Source: Sva-07 sp963698435 (GTDB lineage: Bacteria > Actinomycetota > Acidimicrobiia > Acidimicrobiales > Ilumatobacteraceae). From it: DNA of 64,000 nt. The stretch's first letter is position 1, and each line of letters begins with the position of its first letter. The stretch is taken from assembly GCA_963698435.1 (NCBI GenBank), contig CAVOQV010000005.1, forward strand, positions 766,617 to 830,616, written 5' to 3'. The translations under genes and the position numbers were made by a program. The notes under the pieces were generated by a model. The model was given only the letters and a program-made list of their open reading frames with translations. It searched no databases and was not told the DNA's origin. Of the stretch, positions 30,083 to 40,891 are shown one piece after another.

Positions 30083-31267
30083 TCACTTGATGATCTTGGT
30101 GACGCGGCCGGCACCCACGGTACGGCCACCCTCACGGATCGCGAACCGCAAACCCTCGTCCATCGCGATCGGCTTACCCAACTCGACCGTCATCTCCACA
30201 TTGTCACCAGGCATCACCATCTCGGTCCCCGACGGCAACTCGATCGTGCCCGTCACATCCGTCGTCCGGAAGAAGAACTGCGGCCGATAATTGTTGAAGA
30301 ACGGCTTGTGACGGCCACCCTCATCCTTGGTCAAGATGTACACCTGACCCTCGAAATTCGTGTGCGGCGTAATCGAACCAGGAGCACACAACACCTGGCC
30401 ACGCTCCACATCCTCCTTGGCCGTACCACGAAGCAACGCACCGATGTTGTCACCGGCCTGACCCTCATCGAGCAACTTCCGGAACATCTCCACACCCGTA
30501 CACGTCGTCTTCTGCGTGTCACGCAACCCGACGATCTCGATCTCATCACCGGTGTGAATGATCCCCTGCTCCACCTTGCCGGTCACCACCGTGCCACGAC
30601 CCGTGATCGTGAACACATCCTCGATCGGCATCAAGAACGGCTTGTCCAACTCACGAACCGGCGTCGGAATGAAGTCATCAGCCGCAGCCATCAACTCCAT
30701 GATCTTCTCCTGCCACTCCGCATCACCCTCCAACGCCTTCAACGCGCTGACCTGAATGACCGGAGCATCATCACCCGGGAACTCGTACTCATTGAGCAAC
30801 TCACGAACCTCGAGCTCCACCAACTCCAACAGCTCCTCGTCATCAACCATGTCCGCCTTGTTCAACGCCACAATGATCGACGGCACACCAACCTGACGAG
30901 CCAACAACACATGCTCACGCGTCTGCGGCATCGGACCATCCGTCGCCGCAACCACCAGAATCGCACCATCGACCTGAGCGGCACCCGTGATCATGTTCTT
31001 GATGTAGTCAGCATGACCCGGCATGTCCACATGCGCATAATGCCGATTCTCGGTCTCGTACTCGATATGCGCAATCGAGATCGTGATCCCACGCGCCTTC
31101 TCCTCCGGCGCCTTGTCAATCGTGTCAAACGCCTGATACTCAGCCAACCCACGATCCGCCAACGTCTTCGAAATCGCCGCCGTCAACGTCGTCTTCCCAT
31201 GGTCAATATGACCCATCGTGCCGATATTCACATGCGGCTTGTTGCGCTCGAACTTCTGCTTGCTCAT
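30083..31267 (-). CDS. tuf: Elongation factor Tu, copy 2
   Basis: This encodes the same 394-residue EF-Tu as the copy at 10018-11202, with GHIDHGKTT, DMPGHADY and NKADM. All reading frames across the two copies translate identically, so the DNA identity is essentially complete. It stops just outside the start and stop codons, as expected if gene conversion maintains the copies. This copy follows tRNA-Thr and tRNA-Met and precedes rpmG, resembling the tRNA-tufB arrangement of other bacteria. It shares the G/T-ending codon bias of copy 1. Confidence 0.98.
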   Translation of the reverse strand: MSKQKFERNKPHVNIGTMGHIDHGKTTLTAAISKTLADRGLAEYQAFDTIDKAPEEKARGITISIAHIEYETENRHYAHVDMPGHADYIKNMITGAAQVDGAILVVAATDGPMPQTREHVLLARQVGVPSIIVALNKADMVDDEELLELVELEVRELLNEYEFPGDDAPVIQVSALKALEGDAEWQEKIMELMAAADDFIPTPVRELDKPFLMPIEDVFTITGRGTVVTGKVEQGIIHTGDEIEIVGLRDTQKTTCTGVEMFRKLLDEGQAGDNIGALLRGTAKEDVERGQVLCAPGSITPHTNFEGQVYILTKDEGGRHKPFFNNYRPQFFFRTTDVTGTIELPSGTEMVMPGDNVEMTVELGKPIAMDEGLRFAIREGGRTVGAGRVTKIIK

Positions 31268-31316
31268 TGCTGTCCTCTGACTCCTGAGGTGATATCCGTT
31301 GCTGGATCTGACTGTG

Positions 31317-31393
31317 TGGTAGCGGCGATCGGACTTGAACCGATGACCTTCCGATTATGAGCCGGATGCTCTGACCAACTGAGCTACGCCGCC
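31317..31393 (-). tRNA. tRNA-Met (anticodon CAT), CCA encoded
   Basis: The minus strand gives GGCGGCG acceptor, AGCTCAGTTGGTCAGAGC D arm, anticodon loop CTCATAA and a T arm ending CGCCGCT, with discriminator A and encoded CCA at 31319-31317. Position 1-72 is a G-U pair and the anticodon stem lacks the GGG/CCC triplet of initiator tRNA, so this is elongator Met; a lysidine-modified Ile-CAT cannot be fully excluded. Confidence 0.93.
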
Positions 31394-31437
31394 AGGGGTT
31401 TGGCTCGCGACCGGACGGTTGCCCGACCGCTTGGTCG

Positions 31438-31510
31438 AGCCCTCTGTGGGAATCGAACCCACGACACCAGCCTTACCATGGCTGTGCTCTACCGACTGAG
31501 CTAAGAGGGC
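31438..31510 (-). tRNA. tRNA-Thr (anticodon GGT)
   Basis: The 73-base cloverleaf has acceptor GCCCTCT/AGAGGGC, D arm AGCTCAGTCGGTAGAGC, anticodon stem CAGCC/GGCTG with loop ATGGTAA (GGT), and T arm GTGGGTTCGATTCCCAC. CCA is not encoded. It lies 44 bases upstream of tRNA-Met and is probably in the same transcript as tuf copy 2. Confidence 0.95.
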
Positions 31511-31679
31511 GCTCTGACGGGCACTCAACTCGCCCGAAAGCGGCGCTGGGCACCCATGTTCCTGGATGCCTGGGCACCCTTCGGGGCGCGGCACCGCCGC
31601 GACCAAGGGCAGGAGTGTACCGGCGTCGGCGGGACAACCACCGCGCCATTTCCGCCTCGTACCACTACTCTCGACCGGC

Positions 31680-32243
31680 GTGTCAGCGACACCATCCGAC
31701 CACCCGACGTCGGCGTCCACCTCGACGCCGTTCTCCGGCGCCGCGCCCGTCGGCGAGGTCGAGGTGCGTCTGGCGACGCTGGAGGACGCGCCGGCGATCA
31801 TGAGGATCTACAACGCCGAGGTCGAGAGCCAGACGAGCACCTTCGACCTCGTTCCGCGCACGCTCGACGATCAGCGCCGGTGGATCGCCGAACGTTCGGG
31901 GGCCTTCTCCGCCGTGGTGGCGTCGATCGACGGCGACGTCGTCGGCTTCGCCTCACTCTCGCCGTACAAGGAACGGCCGGCGTACCGCACCACCGTCGAG
32001 AACTCGGTGTACGTGTCGCGCGACCATCCCCGCCTCGGGATCGGCCGCACCCTGATGGAGCACGTGATCGGCATCGCCGCCGACTCGGGTTTCCACTCGA
32101 TCGTGGCACGCATCGAAGCGAGCGGCACGGCGTCGCGCCAGCTGCACACGGCATGCGGTTTCGAGTTGGTCGGCGTGGAGCGCGAGGTCGGACGGAAGTT
32201 CAACCGGTGGCTCGACGTCGCCGTGATGCAGCTGATGCTCTGA
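31680..32243 (+). CDS. GNAT N-acetyltransferase, phosphinothricin-acetyltransferase-like
   Basis: From the GTG at 31680 the product is 187 residues. The GNAT domain begins near VEVRLATLEDAPAIMRIYNAEVESQTSTFD, which resembles the PAT/YncA group. It has the acetyl-CoA-binding motif HPRLGIGRTLMEHVIGIAADSGF and the terminal HTACGFELVGVEREVGRKFNRWLDVAVMQ. Family members acetylate phosphinothricin, methionine sulfone or related amino groups; the substrate here is not determined. It is on the opposite strand between tRNA-Tyr and tRNA-Thr. Earlier in-frame starts are possible but overlap the tRNA-Thr upstream region and are not conserved. Confidence 0.8.
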   Translation: MSATPSDHPTSASTSTPFSGAAPVGEVEVRLATLEDAPAIMRIYNAEVESQTSTFDLVPRTLDDQRRWIAERSGAFSAVVASIDGDVVGFASLSPYKERPAYRTTVENSVYVSRDHPRLGIGRTLMEHVIGIAADSGFHSIVARIEASGTASRQLHTACGFELVGVEREVGRKFNRWLDVAVMQLML

Positions 32244-32272
32244 GACGAGACGCGGAGGCGTCGACTCTTCGA

Positions 32273-32357
32273 TGGTGGGCCGGGAAGGATTCGAACCTTC
32301 GAAGGCAATGCCGGCAGATTTACAGTCTGCTCCCTTTGGCCGCTCGGGCACCGACCC
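32273..32357 (-). tRNA. tRNA-Tyr (anticodon GTA), CCA encoded
   Basis: This is an 82-base class II tRNA with a long variable arm. The acceptor is GGGTCGG/CCGGCCC, the D region CCCGAGCGGCC, the anticodon loop CTGTAAA (GTA), and the T arm GAAGG-TTCGAAT-CCTTC. Discriminator A and CCA follow at 32276-32273. It is separated from the tRNA-Thr/Met pair by the oppositely oriented acetyltransferase gene. Confidence 0.95.
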
Positions 32358-32467
32358 ATGACTTGTGTGTGCGTACCGCGTTCGAGCGATGAACGAGGCG
32401 GCCTGAGCGTACCGGTCGACACGCCGAGCGCCACGCCGAATCCGGCCCGTTCGATACCCTGGGCACC

Positions 32468-32956
32468 ATGCCAACCTTCGATGTCGTGTCAGAAGTCGAC
32501 GCCCAAGAGGTCCGCAACGCCGTGGATCAGGCCCAGCGGGAGATCGCCAACCGGTTCGACTTCAAGAACACCAACTCCACGATCGAGCAGAACGAGATGG
32601 TGATCACCCTGGCAACGGTCAGCCGGGACCGCCTCGATGCACTGCGCACGGTGCTCGAAGAGAAGCTCGTCAAGCGGGGAGTGTCGCTGCGGGGCGTGGA
32701 CTACGGCGACGTCCAGGACGCCACCCAGAACACGGTGCGCCAGGTCGTCACCATCAAGGTCGGGATCTCCTCGGACAAGGCGAAGGAGATCAACAAGCTG
32801 ATCAAGGAAAAGGCCCCCAAAGGCACGTCGAGCCAGACGCAGGGCGAGTCGATCCGCGTGTCGGCCAAGAAGCGAGACGCGCTGCAGGACGTGATCGCGA
32901 TGTTGAAGGCCGAGGACGTCGGAATCCCGCTGCAGTTCCAGAACTTCCGCGACTGA
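32468..32956 (+). CDS. YajQ family nucleotide-binding protein
   Basis: YajQ proteins are small two-domain RNP-fold proteins; a Xanthomonas member binds cyclic di-GMP. The 162-residue sequence starts MPTFDVVSEVDAQEVRNAVDQ and has REIANRFDFKNTNSTIEQ, VSLRGVDYGDVQDA and the C-terminal VRVSAKKRDALQDVIAMLK-like segment ending PLQFQNFRD, all classic. Length is standard (about 162). The gene has its own start 110 bases beyond tRNA-Tyr on the other strand and converges on the membrane protein at 32979. Confidence 0.93.
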   Translation: MPTFDVVSEVDAQEVRNAVDQAQREIANRFDFKNTNSTIEQNEMVITLATVSRDRLDALRTVLEEKLVKRGVSLRGVDYGDVQDATQNTVRQVVTIKVGISSDKAKEINKLIKEKAPKGTSSQTQGESIRVSAKKRDALQDVIAMLKAEDVGIPLQFQNFRD

Positions 32957-32978
32957 GATCGGCTGTTCGAGTCGGTCG

Positions 32979-35036
32979 TCAGCCGAGGAAGGCGAACAGG
33001 GCGCCGACCGCGTCCCGAGCAGCGGTCGCCATCTCTGCAGGCGTCGCCGAGGGGGCCAATGCCATGAGGTCGAGGGCCACGGGCGACGCCTGGACGAAGG
33101 TCCACGCCGCCACGAGTTCAGCGTCGCCCCCGCCTCCGCCGCGCACTGCCTCGATCGTCGCGAGTTCGGCCATCCGCCACGACAGGAGCTCGCGAGCAAC
33201 GTTCGGGCGAGCGGAGGCCTCGAATCCGATGCCGGGGTCGCACGACACCAGCTGCAGCGTTCCGTCGGGGAGTACTTGGAACGAGCTCGCCATCTCGGCT
33301 GGAGCAGCGGCGGCCCAGGCCGTGAGCGCCGTGCGCAACGTGGCGGTCTGCTCGACGCCGCCCCCGGAGAACGTGGCCACAACGCACTGGGTGGCGCCCC
33401 GCTCCATCCCGGTCAGGGCGCTCTCGACAACCGCTTCACTCGCGTCGTAGGCGGTGCGCTGGTCGAGGTACCCGGCGAACACCAGGTACCAGAAGGCTCG
33501 GCCCTTGGCGACGGGCGGCGCGATCGCGGTGTCGCCGTCGAGCATGGCCGGACCCGTCGCAACGACGGCTGTTTCATCGCCGATGAGCCCGGGGCCGCTG
33601 CTCCCGAGGCCGGCGAGCGGATTGGCTGGGTCGCCGGTTTCGATCGACGCCTCGAACTCGGCGAACACGTGCGGCGCCAACATCTCGTAGCCGATCACCG
33701 GCGGAAGTGCCAGCGTCGCTTCGCCCGGCACCGCCGGCACAGCCTCGGCGAACGTGGACGACTGCTGCACCTGGCGGCTCTGTCGCAGCACCTCTGCCGA
33801 CGTGGCGGCAGCAGCGTCGAGGGTCCGCTGCGGCTGGTCGACCGACCATCCGTATCGCTGGTCGAGCGATGCTGCGGCCATCTCCTGGACGAGCTGCGCG
33901 TCGAGTTCGGCACCAGCGACGACACCCAGGTCGTGGTACACCTGTCCGTCGGACGTCGAGTAGAGCGCGTTCTGCCACCCGGCGATCTGGCCGGCCAGGG
34001 TCGCGTCGTCGACGACGCCGCTCGCGAGCCCGAGCGCCCGCCACTGGGTCAGCTCGTCCGGGGACACCGCTGCCAGCTGAGTTTGCATGCGCGTCGTGAA
34101 TGCGGCGGTCGGCTCTGCGATGATCGCCAGTGGTTCGGCGAAGTCGACGCCGCTCGCCGATTCGACCGCGTCGGCGTAGGGCACGGCGGTGTCGTCCCAC
34201 TCCCCGGGGAACAGGTACGCCTGACCGAAGACCACACCGGCAGCGACGATGCCGCCGAGCACGAGGAGCGTTGCGACGAGTTGGAGACCGCGCCGATTCT
34301 TGCGCCGCTGGGGTTGCCGAGTCGGTGCCGGCGCAACGGATGCCGGATCGAAGTCGAACGGGGTCGCCGGGGCCGAACGGGGAGCGGGCGCCGGAATGGA
34401 GGGAAGCAGTGGGCCACCGGGTTCGACGACGGGCGTTGCCTCACGGATCTCCGGAAGGGGCGCAGCGACCAGCGATGAGTCCGGCGCAGCGGGAGCGACA
34501 GGAACCTCCGGCGCAGCGGGAGCGACAGGAACCTCCGGCGCAGCGGGAGCGACAGGAACCTCCGGCGCAGCGGGAGCGACAGCAGCCTCCTCGGCGGGCG
34601 GCGATGCGATCTGAGCGGGCCCCGAGGTGACGTCGCCGATCGCGGGGACGATGACGGCAGGTGGTGTCGCGCGCACGGCGAGCGGCTCGTCGAGGGCCGG
34701 TGGGTCGACGGTCGCAGGAGCCGGAGCCAACGACGAAGGAAGCGGAGGAACCGTCGGCGCTGCCGCGGCCGTCGAGGGCTGCGCCGACGAATCGATCTGC
34801 ATCGGTGCGAAGACCACGGGGATCTCGGCGGACGGCTCGTCGACCTCGGCAGGCCGAGCCAGATCGAGTTCGAGCGGAGTCAGCGTGATCGCGCCGGCCC
34901 CAGCGGTCGGTTCTGGAGTCGCTGCCGACACTGGCGCCGGCGCTGCGGTGTCGTCCGGCGAACCCGACGAGTCGACCACCGAATCCCACGAGAGCGTGGG
35001 AAGGCGCTTGGCGCGTGCACCATCTGGCGGGACCAT
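32979..35036 (-). CDS. Large Pro/Ala-rich single-pass membrane protein, function unknown
   Basis: I do not recognise this 685-residue protein. Residues 1 to about 245 are a Pro/Ala/Val-rich, probably disordered cytoplasmic region with a nine-residue repeat (APAAPEVPV, nearly four copies). A basic stop-transfer signal (RQPQRRKNRRG) precedes one transmembrane helix (LQLVATLLVLGGIVAAGVVF). The remaining 400 or so residues are predicted extracytoplasmic, helical and Ala-rich with three Cys. It lies 69 bases downstream of acs on the same strand. The build resembles actinobacterial envelope proteins of unknown role. Confidence 0.75.
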   Translation of the reverse strand: MVPPDGARAKRLPTLSWDSVVDSSGSPDDTAAPAPVSAATPEPTAGAGAITLTPLELDLARPAEVDEPSAEIPVVFAPMQIDSSAQPSTAAAAPTVPPLPSSLAPAPATVDPPALDEPLAVRATPPAVIVPAIGDVTSGPAQIASPPAEEAAVAPAAPEVPVAPAAPEVPVAPAAPEVPVAPAAPDSSLVAAPLPEIREATPVVEPGGPLLPSIPAPAPRSAPATPFDFDPASVAPAPTRQPQRRKNRRGLQLVATLLVLGGIVAAGVVFGQAYLFPGEWDDTAVPYADAVESASGVDFAEPLAIIAEPTAAFTTRMQTQLAAVSPDELTQWRALGLASGVVDDATLAGQIAGWQNALYSTSDGQVYHDLGVVAGAELDAQLVQEMAAASLDQRYGWSVDQPQRTLDAAAATSAEVLRQSRQVQQSSTFAEAVPAVPGEATLALPPVIGYEMLAPHVFAEFEASIETGDPANPLAGLGSSGPGLIGDETAVVATGPAMLDGDTAIAPPVAKGRAFWYLVFAGYLDQRTAYDASEAVVESALTGMERGATQCVVATFSGGGVEQTATLRTALTAWAAAAPAEMASSFQVLPDGTLQLVSCDPGIGFEASARPNVARELLSWRMAELATIEAVRGGGGGDAELVAAWTFVQASPVALDLMALAPSATPAEMATAARDAVGALFAFLG
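34480..34581. repeat. 27-bp in-frame tandem repeat, 3.8 copies
   Basis: Units start at 34480, 34507, 34534 and 34561 (the last truncated at 21 bases). The three full copies look identical. Each encodes nine residues of the APAAPEVPV type in the disordered N-terminal region of the membrane protein at 32979-35036. Identity at the DNA level suggests recent expansion or slippage. Confidence 0.9.
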
Positions 35037-35105
35037 GCTGGGTCATCGGCACGCGGGGATCGGCACTTGAGTGCAGATCCCTGCTGGCTGACCGGTTCTG
35101 GGCGA

Positions 35106-37085
<1,980 letters not shown>

Positions 37086-37218
37086 GCGTGCGATGGTAGA
37101 TCACCCGGCCTCGTCGCGGCTTGGGCGGACTCCGCGACGATCAGAGCGCGAGGGGGTCGTCTTCCGGAACGGGCGGCAGGCCACGGACGAGCGATCACCG
37201 ATGCACGATGCCGCCGGG

Positions 37219-39593
37219 CTATTGACGGGCAACCGCGATGCGGTGACGCTCGTTCGGGTCGATGAAGTGGTCGTGTGCGTCGGCGCCGACATCGAGTTGG
37301 ACCCAATGGATCTTTCCGGTGAAGCGACTGGTCGCCGTGTCGTACTCCGATCCGACCGTCGTTCCCGACTCGTAGCCGATGTCGGTCGTCTCGTCGGCAG
37401 AGAAGACCATGGGTTGTGTCGCGGCCGACGCGCCCACCACCGATCGCATCGCCGTCGCACATGAGGGTGACGTCACCGCCCTTGGCGAGGCCACCACCGT
37501 CGTAGGCGAACTCGACGCGCAGCTGATGGGTACCGTCGGGGACGGCCGTGTCGGAGCCGACGATGAACTCCTGGATCCCGAGCACGTTGTACACGAACTT
37601 GAGGTGTCCGTCGAGGGCGTAGACCGCCCACCCACCGAAGCGGCCACCCTGAGCGATGACCACACCGCTGATGCCACCGGACCGAACCTCGATCTCCGTC
37701 GTGACGGCGAACGACCGGTTCTTGATGCTGACGACGCTGTTCTCCGACAGCCGGCCCATCCCGGGATAGAAGGTCTGTGAGTCGCCGTGGATCAGGGTCG
37801 GCCGGCCGGCCATGGCGGGTTCGAGTCGCTCACCGGTGCGGTCGTCCATCGGGAGCACGTTGTACTTCGTCGCCTCGATGAGCCACTGGCGCTGCAACTT
37901 GGCGAGCAGCTCGGGGTGTTGCGCGCTCAGATCGACGGCCTGGCTGTAGTCCGTGGTCCCGTCGTACAGTTCCCACAGGTCGTCGTCGAACGCGGGCAGA
38001 GTGCCACCGACCATGATCCAGGGCGTCTTGTGCTTCGTGACGGCGCTCCATCCCTTGTCGTAGATGCCGCGGTTCCCGAACATCTCGAAGTACTGCAGGT
38101 CGTGCTGCTCAGGGGCGGCCGGTTCGTTGAACGTGTACAGCATGCTGGTGCCCTCCATCGGGCTCTGCTGCACACCGTTGACCATCGTCGGTTCGGGGAG
38201 CCCCGCCGCCTCGAGGATCGTCGGCGCGATGTCGATGACATGCGTGAACTGGGTGCGCAACCCGCCGACCTCCTCGATCCCGTTCGGCCAGTGCACGATC
38301 GTGCCGTTGCGCGTGCCGCCCCAGTGGGAAGCGACCTGCTTGGTCCACTGGAACGGGGTGTTCATCGCCCAGGCCCATCCGACCGAGTAGTGGTTGTACG
38401 AACTCGGAGTGCCGAACTCGTCCATCTTCGACAGCATGAACTCGGTCGTCTCCAGCGCGGCCATTCCATTGAAGTTGGCCATCTCGTTGAAGGCGCCGTT
38501 CATCGTGCCCTCGGCCGACGCGCCGTTGTCGCCGACGATGTAGTAGATGATCGTGTCGTCGAGAACGCCGAGGTCCTCGATCGCATCGATGATCCGGCCG
38601 ACATGGTGATCGGTGTGCTCCAGGAAGCCGGCGTAGACCTCCATCTGGCGAGTGAGCACCGGCTTCATCTCGTCGGGCATGTCGTCCCATGCGGTGATCT
38701 CGGCGTGGCGAGCGGTGAGCTCGGCATCAGCGGGGATGACGCCGAGTTCCTTCTGCCTCGCGAAGGTGCGCTCGCGTTGGACGTCCCACCCGTCGTCGAA
38801 CTGCCCGGCGTACTTGTCGGCCCATTCGGTCGGCACGTGGTGTGGCGCATGCGTCGCACCCGGAGCGAAGTAGGCGAAGAACGGTCGATCGGGCATCAGT
38901 GCCTTCTGCTGACGGATCCAGTTCACCGCACGATCGGCGAGGTCTTCGGTGAGGTGATACCCCTCCTCGGCCGTCGCGGGTGGCTCGACCGGTGTCGTCC
39001 CGTCGTACAGTGCGGGTTCCCACTGGTTGTTCTCGCCACCGATGAAACCGTAGAACGTCTCGAATCCTCCGCCACCGGACGGCCACGCATCGAATGGCCC
39101 GAGGGGTGACGATTGCCAGACCGGCACCTCGTGGCATTTGCCGAACTGCGCGGTCGAATAGCCGTTGAGCTTGAGCGTCATCGCCAGCGGCGCCTTCGTG
39201 TTCGGCCGAACGGAACTGTTGCCAGGCGCCGATGTCGCCGTCTCGGTGATGCTGCCCATCCCGACGGAATGGTGGTTTCGGCCCGTGAGCATCGCCTGAC
39301 GGGTGGGTGCGCAGAGCGCAGTGGTGTGAAACCGGTTGTATCGGAGCCCACCGGCGGCGAGGCGCTCAGCGTTCGGTGTGGAACACGGCCCACCGAACGC
39401 AGTCGACGCGCCGAACCCCACGTCGTCGAGCAGCACGATCAGCACATTGGGTGCACCCTCGGGCGGCAACAGGGGCTCGATCGGCGGGAACGCGGTCTCG
39501 GGGTCACGGGCGTCGTAGGTGGTGTGACCCTGCTTCGGACGGGTCGGGGATCGGCAGCATCGATCGGGCATGTCGGTCGGGTGTGTTCGTCAT
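37219..39593 (-). CDS. Arylsulfatase (type I, FGly-dependent), two apparent frameshifts
   Basis: Type I sulfatases hydrolyse sulfate esters with a formylglycine made from a Cys. Reading from the ATG at 39593 gives MTNTPDRHARSMLPIPDPSEAG. One extra G in the run at 39528-39530 then separates it from HTTYDARDPETAFPPIEP. The metal site LLDDVGFG and active-site CAPTRQAMLTGR (Cys94 after repair) are intact. A second extra base near 37424-37435 separates GDAIGGG from ATQPMVFSADETTDIGYESG and the end HFIDPNERHRIAVARQ. The repaired length is 790 residues, typical of this AslA-like group. No signal peptide is seen. It lies between acs and midA. Confidence 0.82.
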
Positions 39594-39687
39594 GGCGGTC
39601 CTCGAATCGGCAGTCGTTGGAGCGGTCACGCTTCCATCCCGGCGCACCCGCGCCCTGGACCGTACCAAGCTTCACCGACCGCGGCGG

Positions 39688-40726
39688 TCACGAGGCGACG
39701 GTCCGGGCACGCCACTCGGCGACGAGGAAGTCGCCGAGGCCGGCTGGGTCGAGCAGCGCTTCGGCTTCGCTGATCCGGCTGCGCATCTTCATCGCCACGA
39801 GGCCGGGGCGGGCCGCCTCGGTCTCCCAGATCCGCTTGCCTTCGTCGACCAGTTCGTCGATCCCCCACAGCTGGAGGAACTGGGCCTGCATCCGCACGTT
39901 GTCGGGCTCGGGGAGCTGGTCGATCGGCACGTCGATCGTGATGTCCTGAGTCCCGGACGACAGCCAGGTAGTGGTCGCCGCGCTCGTTGCCCCGGTACGT
40001 GCGCAGCCAGTCACGCCACGGTCGCCCGGCGAGCATCGGCGTGAGTGGGGTGCCGTAGTCGATCATCACGACCGAACCCGACCGCACGAGCCGACGGGCC
40101 TCTTCGATCGTGGCCGCCGCCCGGTCGACGAGGGGGGCCCGCGCGCCGAAGGCACCGGTGGCGGGCAAGCACGGCGGTACCGGATCGAACGGCGCCGAGA
40201 GCCGTTCGACGAAGCGACCGTCGACGCTCGAGGTCGACGAACGCCTCGCGCCAGCCGTTGTCGAACACGACGAGCCGGAACGGGAGATTGTCGAGCAGCT
40301 CGTTGGCGATCACGACACCGTGGAACGGCTCGTCGGGCAGGCCGGGACGCGACTCGACACCCTCGGGGTGGCGCCGCGCTGTGGCCCGGACACCTCGACG
40401 GCGACGTAGCGCAGTGCGTCGAGGCACGTCAGGGAGCGGCGGCGAGCACCGAGCGGGCGAGGGTGCCGGGCCCGGCGCCGAGATCGACGACGGTGAAGGG
40501 ATCGGGCCGACCGATGCGCTCCCACTCGGCGTCGAGGTACCGCGCGATCACCGCGCCGAACAGCGGGCCCACCTCGGGCGAGGTGATGAAGTCGCCCCGC
40601 CGCCCAGCGGACCCGCCCGTCGGCCTTCGTGTAGAACCCCTCGGCGCCGTACAGCGCCAATTCCATGAACCGCTCGAAGGCAATCGGACCGTTCCGCTCG
40701 ATCTCCCCGCGAATCTCCTCACTCAT
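39688..40726 (-). CDS. MidA/NDUFAF7-type SAM-dependent methyltransferase, five apparent frameshifts
   Basis: In eukaryotes the MidA homologue NDUFAF7 dimethylates an Arg of complex I subunit NDUFS2 during assembly. Successive frames give MSEEIRGEIERNGPIAFERF, GRRGDFITSPEVGPLFGAVI, TVVDLGAGPGTLARSVL (SAM motif), LDALRYVAVEVSG, GVVIANELLDNLPFRLV, VDRAAATIEEARRL, SVVMIDYG, and QDITIDVPIDQLPE to the stop at 39688. All are in correct family order. Indels near 40617, 40433, 40386, 40225 and 39954 restore one 345-residue frame. The start is uncertain because no ribosome binding site is visible. It follows nuoN by 165 bases on the same strand. It is either an error-rich stretch or a pseudogene. Confidence 0.78.
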
Positions 40727-40891
40727 CAAGGAGACCAGCCGGGATCGGAAGTGGGGAGGACAAGCAAGCCGACGAGGAAGCTGCCTCCGGGCAGCGAGGA
40801 GTTCGGGTGACACAGCGATCGCCGCATCTGGGCCGCCTCAGCTTGAGCAGCGCCGACCGACGGAACGCAGTCATCGCCGCTTCCGGCCCGG

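Noticed and set aside
31317..31393. Initiator tRNA
   Set aside because: The acceptor starts with a 1-72 pair and the anticodon stem lacks the three G-C pairs typical of initiator tRNA.
34480..34581. CRISPR-like or mobile repeat
   Set aside because: The 27-bp units are in frame, contiguous and part of a coding sequence.
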